The notes under the pieces: generated by a model
What the model saw: only the letters and a program-made list of their open reading frames with translations
Databases searched by the model: none
Told to the model about the DNA's origin: nothing
Shown here: piece by piece, positions 1 to 5,633 of the stretch
How the letters are laid out: the number at the start of each line of letters is the position of its first letter
Numbering within the stretch: position 1 is the stretch's first letter
Program-made: the position numbers and the translations under genes
DNA from: an uncultured Bacteroidia bacterium
Lineage (GTDB): Bacteria; Bacteroidota; Bacteroidia; Bacteroidales; UBA932
DNA length: 6,496 bases
Direction of reading: 5' to 3'
Assembly (NCBI GenBank): GCA_902773305.1
Contig: CACYEB010000105.1
Coordinates: 1-6,496 of the forward strand

Positions 1-280
1 AGGCATCCCTGCCTGGCTTATTGTTTTTGGCTGCGTCGGCCAGATAATATTCACCTTCAGATTCATCTATCAGTATTTTTATTCCCGAAAGAGGGGCGAA
101 AGCCTGCTGCCGGCAGGGTTCTGGATCATTAGTCTGGTGGGTTCCGCAGTCATCGTTGCCTACGCCATCATCCGCCATGACTGGGTTCTGGGGATAGGGC
201 AGTCGGTGGGCTTTTTCACCTACTCGCGTAACCTTTTTTTAGCTATAAAACACAATGAGACTTCCACAGGCCGAGCTTGA
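1..280 (+). CDS. LAB_N-domain small membrane protein (3' end, start outside window)
   Basis: The last 92 codons of a gene that begins left of the window, read in the frame starting at base 2 and ending with TGA at 278-280. The visible part matches the lipid A biosynthesis N-terminal (LAB_N) family seen as small stand-alone membrane proteins and at the N-terminus of some LpxB proteins. A hydrophobic segment (PAWLIVFGCVGQIIF) is followed by FRFIYQY, a short basic loop, FW-II-S-LVGS, a second hydrophobic segment ending YAIIRHDW, and the terminal GQ-x3-FF-x-YSRNL signature. It probably has two to three membrane helices and sits in the inner membrane. The biochemical role of stand-alone LAB_N proteins is not settled. 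The GT2 and ArnT-like genes downstream suggest a part in polyprenyl-phosphate sugar transfer or lipid A modification, which is inference. Its 3' end overlaps alr by 26 nt, so translation is probably coupled. The family call is fairly secure and the function is not. Confidence 0.85.
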   Translation, partial: GIPAWLIVFGCVGQIIFTFRFIYQYFYSRKRGESLLPAGFWIISLVGSAVIVAYAIIRHDWVLGIGQSVGFFTYSRNLFLAIKHNETSTGRA

Positions 281-1352
281 GATCAGCCGTAGCGCCACTA
301 TACATAATTTCAATTATTTCAAGAACCTGCTCAGGCCTGACACCAAGGTGCTGGTACTTGTCAAGTCCAACTCCTATGGTCACGGTGGCGTGGAATTCGC
401 CCGCCTGATGCTGGAGGCCGGCGCCGACTATCTGGGCATCGCCACCCTTCAGGAGGGTGTGAAATTGCGCCGGGCCGGCATCACTGCTCCCATCTTGGCC
501 CTCAGCACCGGCTGCGACTGTTATTCGGATATAATCCAGTATGACCTGGAGCCCGGCATCCCCTCAACCGAATATCTCACCAAGTTGAAGGTGATACTCA
601 AGGCGATGGGCATCAAGAAATACCCCATCCACATAAAACTGGACACCGGTATGCACCGCCTGGGGTTTGAGAAAGAAGAGATCGCAGGACTCAAGAAAGT
701 GCTTTACGGCTGCGAAGAGGTGGAGGTCAAGTCCATATATTCTCACCTGGCCGCCGCCGACGAGCCGCAGTGGGACGATTTCACATTGGGCCAGATCAAT
801 CTCTTCACAGAGCTCGCCGACGACATTGCCTCGGGTTTGGGCTACCGTCCCATGCGGCATATACTCAATTCTGCCGGCACCGAGCGCTTCACGCAATATC
901 AGATGGATATGGTGCGCATAGGCGTGGGTATGTACGGCATCAGCGCCGTTGACTCCAGCCGCCTGCAGCCGGTGGCATCGCTGAAGTGCCCCATCCTTCA
1001 AATAAAGGAGATCAGCGAAGGAACCATCGGATACGGCCGTCACGGCCATTTGACACGCATCCCCAGCAAGATAGCCACCATCCGCATAGGCTACGGCGAC
1101 GGCATAGACCGCCGGCTTGGCTACGGCAACGCCTCGTTTATGGTAAACGGCCACGCCGCTCCCACCATCGGGAGCATTTGTATGGATATGTGTATGCTGG
1201 ACATTACCGGGATTGAGGCCAAAGTGGGCGATATCGTGACGGTATTCGGCGATAATCCCACCGTGCAGCAGCTGGCCGACAGACTGGGGACGATCCCATA
1301 CGAAATATTCACCGGCATCGACCGCCGCCTCAAGAGAGTCATTGTACCGTAA
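255..1352 (+). CDS. alr: alanine racemase
   Basis: PLP-dependent racemase converting L-alanine to D-alanine for peptidoglycan in the cytoplasm. The 365 residues are the normal length for a stand-alone Alr. The PLP lysine is K37 in VKSNSYGHG (usual form VKANAYGHG). K128 and R135 in LDTGMHRLGF match the carbamylated lysine and substrate arginine regions. S206 in NSAGT and R221 in RIGVGMYG contact PLP in the family. Y260 in GYGRHGH is the second catalytic base, and C309-M310-D311 is the usual MD substrate-pocket motif. The C-terminal half (GYGRHG, GYGDGIDRR, SICMDMCMLDITG, IPYEIFTGIDRR) resembles the racemase half of the MurF-Alr fusions common in Bacteroidetes, but no MurF domain is present. 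The ATG at 255 is chosen because the family N-terminus (AELEISRSAT, normally near residue 5) fits and A-rich sequence precedes it. TAG at 240-242 blocks any longer start. It overlaps the LAB_N gene by 26 nt, and the GT2 gene follows after 6 nt. Confidence 0.97.
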   Translation: MRLPQAELEISRSATIHNFNYFKNLLRPDTKVLVLVKSNSYGHGGVEFARLMLEAGADYLGIATLQEGVKLRRAGITAPILALSTGCDCYSDIIQYDLEPGIPSTEYLTKLKVILKAMGIKKYPIHIKLDTGMHRLGFEKEEIAGLKKVLYGCEEVEVKSIYSHLAAADEPQWDDFTLGQINLFTELADDIASGLGYRPMRHILNSAGTERFTQYQMDMVRIGVGMYGISAVDSSRLQPVASLKCPILQIKEISEGTIGYGRHGHLTRIPSKIATIRIGYGDGIDRRLGYGNASFMVNGHAAPTIGSICMDMCMLDITGIEAKVGDIVTVFGDNPTVQQLADRLGTIPYEIFTGIDRRLKRVIVP

Positions 1353-1358
1353 GTCCCT

Positions 1359-2090
1359 ATGAACCGTACCGCCAGCTATCAGCTTACCATCGCCATCCCC
1401 GTTTACAATGAGGAGGACAATCTTCAGGCGCTGGAAGAGGCCTTCGCCTCGTTTCTGCCGAAATGCCTGATGAAGGCGTGCGTGCTGCTGGTAGACGACT
1501 GTTCCACCGACTCCAGCCTGGCGATGATCAGGGATATCTGCAGCCGGCACAGCGATTTCCTCTACATTTGCCACACCCGCCGTATGGGGTGCAGCGGTGC
1601 TATGAAAACCGCTATAGACGCAATACAATCCGAATATATGGCATATACGGATGCCGACCTTCAGACAGTGCCGGAAGAGTTCAACCTGATGCTCCCCTAC
1701 GCTGCCGGATTCCCGCTGGTGACCGGAGTGCGCTCCAGTCGCGAGGACGGCTGGCGCAAAAAACTGCAGTCGCGCATCGGCAACGGCTTCCGCCGGATGA
1801 TGACCGGCGACGGTGCCCGCGACAGCGTGTGCCCTATGAAGGTCATCAATATGGAATATGCCCGCCGCCTCCCTATGTTCAGCGGGATGCACCGCTTTAT
1901 CCCGGCGCTGATTATGCTGCAGGAGGGAGGATGCTACAAGGAGGTTCCGGTGACCCACCGCAGCCGCACCGCCGGACGGTCCAAGTTCAATATGTGGAAC
2001 CGCCTGCGCGGCTTTTCCGACTGCTTCATTTACCGCTGGATGCGCCGCAACTGGGTCATCTGCAATCGCGGTGAAAACAACCTTGGATAG
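1359..2090 (+). CDS. GT2 family glycosyltransferase, DPM1/ArnC-like polyprenyl-phosphate sugar synthase
   Basis: A 243-residue GT-A fold enzyme that probably transfers a sugar from a nucleotide sugar to undecaprenyl phosphate at the cytoplasmic membrane face. Family marks in order are the TIAIPVYNEEDNL strand-loop (residues 10-22), VDDCSTDSS (45-53) for nucleotide binding, Y-T-D98-A-D100-LQ as the metal-binding DXD, D155-SVCPMK, the GMHRFIPAL acceptor-loop motif (176-184) and the EVPV-THRSR-x2-GRSKF motif (195-210). This layout is that of dolichyl/polyprenyl-phosphate mannose synthases and ArnC-like proteins. The protein ends soon after this motif, with no paired C-terminal transmembrane helices, so it is probably a peripheral enzyme. 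A membrane partner such as the LAB_N protein or the ArnT-like protein may hold it at the membrane (inference). It lies 6 nt after alr and abuts the ArnT-like gene directly. The sugar donor cannot be read from the sequence. An ArnC-type donor is possible, but Ara4N is not assumed. Confidence 0.92.
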   Translation: MNRTASYQLTIAIPVYNEEDNLQALEEAFASFLPKCLMKACVLLVDDCSTDSSLAMIRDICSRHSDFLYICHTRRMGCSGAMKTAIDAIQSEYMAYTDADLQTVPEEFNLMLPYAAGFPLVTGVRSSREDGWRKKLQSRIGNGFRRMMTGDGARDSVCPMKVINMEYARRLPMFSGMHRFIPALIMLQEGGCYKEVPVTHRSRTAGRSKFNMWNRLRGFSDCFIYRWMRRNWVICNRGENNLG

Positions 2091-3719
2091 ATGAAAAGCG
2101 ACTTCATCAGAAGGCACCCGCTCGCGGCAATGTTCGCATTCGTGACCGTATGCGTGCTGCCTATGATGTTACTGCGCGATCCCTCTCCCGGCAATGAACT
2201 CCGCTACCTGAGCATAGTGGAGGAGGCCCTGAAAGACGGACACTTTTTCTGCTTCTACAATCAAGGCATCCCATACACAGACAAGCCGCCGTTGTTTTTC
2301 TGGCTGCTGATGTTCTTCAGGCAATTCTGCGGTGCCGCCTGTACGTGGCTTCCCGTTCTTTTCACCGCCCTGGTTCCCGCTTTCGTAACGGTAGCGGTTA
2401 TGGACCGCTGGCTGCGCCTGGCCACCGGCGAGCGCTCAGCCCTCTGGAGAGTCGCCTCGGCGGCCTTTTTCCTGGCCTGTATGCTGGTGATGGTTCAGAC
2501 CTTCTTCCTGCGGATGGATATGCTTATGACGATGTTCATCGTTTTGTCGCTGTTCACCTTCTGGAAGATGTACACCGGATGCTGTACACGCAAGGCAGAC
2601 CGTTGGCTGCTGCCCGCCTATATCTTCCTGGCCCTTTTCACCAAGGGGCCGGTGGGCTTTTTCGCCCCGGTTCTGATAATTGTCACATTCCTGGCGCTTG
2701 AGAAGAGTCTCAAGCGGCTGCCGGAGTTTCTGGGCTGGCGGCAGATTCTGGTGATGTTGCTGCTTTTCGGCGGATGGATACTTGGGGCCTGGCTGGAGGG
2801 CGGCGGAGAATATATCCGCAGTCTGTTGTTCCACCAGACCCTGGACCGGGCGGTGCACGCCTTCACTCACAAGCAGCCTTTCTGGTGGTATATCCCCACC
2901 CTGCTTTACACAGTGCTGCCCTACACCCTGCTGATGATTCCGGCGGTGGTTTTCCTCTATACCCAAAGGGACCGCAGCGACTCTTTCGGCCGGCTGCTGC
3001 TGACCTCCATCGCGGTGATATTCATAATGCTCTCTGCCTTCAGCGGCAAACTTGCCATCTATCTGACCCCGATATTGCCGTTTATGGCCTGGTTGATGCC
3101 CAAATTCGGCAAAACAGCCGACGGACGGGCAGAGACCGGCAAAAAGGCCGCGCTGCTCGTAGTGGCCGCCATTCTGGCTCTGGGAGGTATCGGCATCCTG
3201 GCTATGTCGCGCACCACCGGCCGCGACCTTCTGGCACCGATGGCCCTCAGGCTTGCGATCGTCACTCCGTATATCTTCTGCAAAACCATACTGGCCGTTG
3301 CCGCCACGCTGGCCGCCGGCAGCATTGCAGCCATTATTGTGATATGCCGCAAAGGCTGGATTAAGGGCGCCGTCGCCTTGGGTGCCGCAATATATCTGGC
3401 GGTCCTGGCCGCAGGCGTCACCATAGAACCCCTGAACGAATGGACCGCCTACGAAAAAGTCTGCCGTGAGGCACAAAAGGCCACCGACACGGACACCTAC
3501 AACACCCTTTTCGTGAACCGTCCCGAAAATATGGATGTCTATCTGGGTGGTGACATAACCGATTGGAAAGAAGATATAGAGGGCTTTGTGGCCGGCAATC
3601 ACCACGGCGAGGCGTTGATTGTTCCCACCGACCTGGCAATTTCCGACTCCCGCCTGAAGGAGTTTCTCGAAAGCCGCGAAGGCACCCGGGTCGGACCATT
3701 CACTGTTTACGGTTTATAG
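2091..3719 (+). CDS. ArnT-like (GT39/GT83 type) polytopic membrane glycosyltransferase
   Basis: A 542-residue integral membrane GT-C enzyme that would take a sugar from a polyprenyl phosphate and attach it to an acceptor on the periplasmic face. The first helix (about residues 11-28) is followed by the first periplasmic loop with RDPSPGNELRYL (E36, R38), the position of the family's acidic catalytic motif, then FYNQGIPYTDKPPLFFW (55-71), very like ArnT. A second acidic site, L-R-M-D143, and the FTKGPVGFF motif (about 178-186) also fit. Further hydrophobic helices run to about residue 440, roughly 11-13 in all by eye, and about 100 soluble residues follow as a C-terminal periplasmic domain. 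The ATG directly follows the GT2 stop (TAG-ATG, no gap), so the two are probably translationally coupled and work in sequence. In ArnT proper the acceptor is lipid A phosphate. Here lipid A, a glycan or a protein are all possible. The family is clear and the substrate is not. Confidence 0.92.
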   Translation: MKSDFIRRHPLAAMFAFVTVCVLPMMLLRDPSPGNELRYLSIVEEALKDGHFFCFYNQGIPYTDKPPLFFWLLMFFRQFCGAACTWLPVLFTALVPAFVTVAVMDRWLRLATGERSALWRVASAAFFLACMLVMVQTFFLRMDMLMTMFIVLSLFTFWKMYTGCCTRKADRWLLPAYIFLALFTKGPVGFFAPVLIIVTFLALEKSLKRLPEFLGWRQILVMLLLFGGWILGAWLEGGGEYIRSLLFHQTLDRAVHAFTHKQPFWWYIPTLLYTVLPYTLLMIPAVVFLYTQRDRSDSFGRLLLTSIAVIFIMLSAFSGKLAIYLTPILPFMAWLMPKFGKTADGRAETGKKAALLVVAAILALGGIGILAMSRTTGRDLLAPMALRLAIVTPYIFCKTILAVAATLAAGSIAAIIVICRKGWIKGAVALGAAIYLAVLAAGVTIEPLNEWTAYEKVCREAQKATDTDTYNTLFVNRPENMDVYLGGDITDWKEDIEGFVAGNHHGEALIVPTDLAISDSRLKEFLESREGTRVGPFTVYGL

Positions 3720-3727
3720 CCAACTGA

Positions 3728-3741
3728 CGGGCAGAAACCCG
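3728..3741. other. small GC hairpin in convergent gap
   Basis: CGGG (3728-3731) pairs with CCCG (3738-3741) around a 6 nt CAGAAA loop, just after the stop of the ArnT-like gene. The stem is only 4 bp and no T-run follows on either strand, so terminator function is uncertain. Confidence 0.25.
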
Positions 3742-3751
3742 AGCGATTCAA

Positions 3752-3769
3752 CGCAGAAAAAGCTTTGCG
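3752..3769. terminator. weak hairpin, possible bidirectional terminator between convergent genes
   Basis: CGCAGA (3752-3757) can pair with TTTGCG (3764-3769), with one G-T wobble, around a 6 nt loop. It lies midway between the stop of the plus-strand ArnT-like gene and the stop of the minus-strand CCA gene, where a shared terminator would be expected. Neither strand has a clear T-run after the stem, so it is a weak intrinsic-terminator candidate. Nothing else is visible in the 70 nt gap 3720-3789. Confidence 0.3.
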
Positions 3770-3789
3770 CAGGGAACAGGCTAGACGGG

Positions 3790-5184
3790 CTATTTGAGTC
3801 CCAGTTCTGCGGCGGTCTTTTCCATCAAGGCGTACGCTGCATCGAACTCGTTGGGGATTTCGCCGTCGAGAATGGCGTTCTTTATGACCTCCTTGATCTG
3901 GCCGATGATATTGCTGGGCTCTATATTGTAGCGCTTCATCACAATCTCGCCGGTGATGGGATTCTTGAAGTTGCGTATGCGGTCTTTCGCCTCAACCTCG
4001 GCCATCTTCTGCCGCACCAACTCATAATTGGCCTTGAAGGTCTCCACTTTCATCTCGTTCTTGGATGTGATATCGGCCTTGCAGAGAATCATCAAATCGT
4101 CTATGTCATCGCCGGCATCGAACAACAGCCGGCGCACTGCAGAGTCAGTCACGATGTCGGTAACGAGCGCTATGGGGCGCAAATGCAGGCCCACCATCTT
4201 CTGTACGTACGGCAATTTCTCACTCACCGGCAGTTTTAGGCGGATGAACACCCCCTTGACCATCTTGGCACCGACAAAGTCGTGGTTGTGGAAGGTCCAG
4301 CCTATCTTATCGTCCCACTTCTTGGTGGGAGCCTTTCCGATGTCGTGCAGCAACGCGGCCCAGCGGAGCCAGAGATTGTCACTGACCTCGGCCACATTGT
4401 CCAGAACCTTGAGCGAATGGGCGAAATTGTCTTTATGACCCCGGCCTCCCACGGTCTCCACCCCTTTCAGGGCGGTAATCTCGGGCAGGATCAACTCCAG
4501 CAACCCGCACTCGTCCAGCAGGCAGAAGCCACGGGAGGGGTGCTCTGTCATCAGTATCTTGTTAAGTTCGTCAGCTATACGCTCCTTGGAGAGAATCTGC
4601 AGCCGGTCCCGGTTACGGCGCATCGATTCGATGGATTCCGGGACTATGTCAAAGCCAAGCCGGGTGGCGAAACGGACAGCCCGCAGCATACGCAACGGGT
4701 CATCGCTGTAGGTCGTATCGGGGTCCAAAGGTGTCCGGATTTTCTTTGCCGCGATGTCAGCGATGCCGCCGAACGGATCAACCAGGGTCCCGTAATCTTC
4801 TTTCTGAAGGCTGAACGCCATGGCGTTGATGGTGAAGTCACGGCGTGCCTGGTCCTCTTCAAGAGTGCCGTCTTCTACGAAAGGCTTGCGCGAAGAGCGG
4901 TCGTAAGATTCCCGCCGGGCCCCCACGAATTCCACCTCGGTTCCTTTGTACCGGAACATCGCTGTGCCGAAATTGCGGAAGACGGTGACCTTGGAATGGA
5001 GTCTGGCCGCCACCCGCTCTGCCAGGGCGATGCCGCTTCCCTCCACCACGATATCCACATCATTGTTGTCCCGGTGCATAAACCAGTCGCGCACGTAGCC
5101 CCCTATCACGAAGGCCCGCACGCCAATCGCCGCCGCTTCTTCGGTGACGGTCTTGAATATGATGCTGTCGTTCAAGTCTATCAT
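3790..5184 (-). CDS. cca: CCA tRNA nucleotidyltransferase (class II, with HD domain)
   Basis: Adds or repairs the 3' CCA end of tRNAs from CTP and ATP in the cytoplasm. From the ATG at 5184 it is 464 residues. The pol-beta-like head has IGGYVRDWF (27-35), the D42-V-D44 metal-binding pair, NFGTAM and EFVGARRESY (85-94), and RRDFTINAM (114-122) for ribose recognition. DPFGGIAD (136-143) follows, then DDPLRMLRAVRFA (161-173), whose D162 and R165 match the nucleotide-selecting EDxxR motif with Asp in place of the first Glu. ERIADELNKIL comes next. An HD domain follows (H256; H280-D281 in LLHDIGK), then the C-terminal body. A GTG at 5193 would add three residues, but the ATG at 5184 overlaps the upstream stop as ATGA, a common coupling arrangement, so I prefer it. 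It forms a two-gene unit with the HsdR_N-like gene. A subtype that only adds A or CC cannot be excluded by eye. No frameshift is seen. Confidence 0.95.
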   Translation of the reverse strand: MIDLNDSIIFKTVTEEAAAIGVRAFVIGGYVRDWFMHRDNNDVDIVVEGSGIALAERVAARLHSKVTVFRNFGTAMFRYKGTEVEFVGARRESYDRSSRKPFVEDGTLEEDQARRDFTINAMAFSLQKEDYGTLVDPFGGIADIAAKKIRTPLDPDTTYSDDPLRMLRAVRFATRLGFDIVPESIESMRRNRDRLQILSKERIADELNKILMTEHPSRGFCLLDECGLLELILPEITALKGVETVGGRGHKDNFAHSLKVLDNVAEVSDNLWLRWAALLHDIGKAPTKKWDDKIGWTFHNHDFVGAKMVKGVFIRLKLPVSEKLPYVQKMVGLHLRPIALVTDIVTDSAVRRLLFDAGDDIDDLMILCKADITSKNEMKVETFKANYELVRQKMAEVEAKDRIRNFKNPITGEIVMKRYNIEPSNIIGQIKEVIKNAILDGEIPNEFDAAYALMEKTAAELGLK

Positions 5185-5582
5185 TCCTGGCACAATTCGT
5201 CAAAAGAGGGCATCCTGCTCTGTTGCAGATAGTCGCCCTGGGCATCGCGCCTGCAAAGGTAAAAAACTTCTCCGTTCGTAATCAGGATAAAGGGTACGTC
5301 CAGCACACGGTTGTAGCGCACAACCTGGTCTATGACATCCATCGACAGTTTCACCGACGGAGCCTTGCACTCCACAAGCAGCCGAGGCTGCAGGGCACGG
5401 TTGAACACCACCACGTCGGAGCGGTACTGCAGATTGTTGTATTTGAAGCCATATTCCACTGCCAGATGGGTCTCTGGATAGCCGTAGCAGCCGGTAAGGG
5501 TCCGGATCACGTGCTGGCGGACCTGCTCTTCCGGTGTAAGTTTCACGAACTTCTTTCTGATGGGATCGAATATCTTGTCCAT
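5181..5582 (-). CDS. small HsdR N-terminal-domain (PD-(D/E)XK) protein
   Basis: A 133-residue soluble protein resembling the N-terminal nuclease-fold domain of type I restriction HsdR subunits (HSDR_N type), but without the helicase and translocase regions and with no hsdM or hsdS nearby. It starts FDPIRKKFVKLTPEEQVRQH, with E19 a possible first acidic residue. It then has RSD56VVVF and VE71CK73AP, which give the D...ExK core of a PD-(D/E)XK nuclease, so the active-site residues look intact. VVRYNRVLDVPFILITNG follows. Short stand-alone proteins of this type are frequent in Bacteroidetes, often annotated as type I restriction enzyme R protein, and I recall them beside holA as here. No substrate is known to me. 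Its TGA overlaps the CCA enzyme start as ATGA, so the two are probably co-translated. A -7-like element lies 15 nt upstream of the ATG. A role in nucleic acid metabolism rather than in restriction is the better inference. Confidence 0.85.
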   Translation of the reverse strand: MDKIFDPIRKKFVKLTPEEQVRQHVIRTLTGCYGYPETHLAVEYGFKYNNLQYRSDVVVFNRALQPRLLVECKAPSVKLSMDVIDQVVRYNRVLDVPFILITNGEVFYLCRRDAQGDYLQQSRMPSFDELCQE

Positions 5583-5593
5583 AGCGGCTCTTC

Positions 5594-5625
5594 ATTGCAA
5601 AGATAGAAAAATTGGCGTATCTTAG
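5594..5625 (+). promoter_or_regulatory. candidate holA promoter (ATTG, 20 nt, TATCTTAG)
   Basis: ATTG at 5594-5597 and TATCTTAG at 5618-5625, separated by 20 nt, each differ by one base from the Bacteroidetes -33 (TTTG) and -7 (TAnnTTTG) consensus at a normal spacing. The -7 element ends only 8 nt before the holA ATG, so the transcript would have almost no leader. It shares the 51 nt divergent gap with the opposing promoter. Confidence 0.4.
5598..5605 (-). promoter_or_regulatory. -7 element of the HsdR_N-like/cca unit
   Basis: On the minus strand this reads TATCTTTG, an exact match to the Bacteroidetes -7 consensus TAnnTTTG, and CA follows. It ends 15 nt before the ATG at 5582, which implies a transcription start near 5591-5593 and a leader of about 10 nt. 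I see no good -33 TTTG at the usual distance upstream. Confidence 0.55.
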
Positions 5626-5633
5626 AAGCCGTT

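Noticed and set aside
234..241. T7 run near the end of the LAB_N gene as a slippery site fusing it to alr
   Set aside because: A +1 slip into the alr frame meets TAG at 240-242 immediately, so no fusion product would form. The LAB_N frame reads normally through its conserved YSRNL end.
564..2117. A 517-codon open frame on the minus strand across alr and the GT2 gene
   Set aside because: It runs antisense to two genes with complete family motifs, crosses their junction, and its translation is low-complexity (A, G, H, V rich) with no recognisable domain. It is a by-product of GC-rich codon use.
2436..3605. A 389-codon minus-strand open frame inside the ArnT-like gene
   Set aside because: It is antisense to a clear membrane protein. 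The translation is rich in Q, G and H with no family motif, as expected from the reverse complement of hydrophobic codons.
4282..5232. A 316-codon plus-strand open frame over cca
   Set aside because: It is antisense to a gene with all CCA-enzyme motifs and shows no domain of its own.
5181..5582. Remnant of a type I restriction-modification system
   Set aside because: No hsdM, hsdS or helicase sequence lies in the window, the gene is intact with its own start and promoter-like box, and both neighbours are housekeeping genes. A stand-alone protein is the simpler reading.
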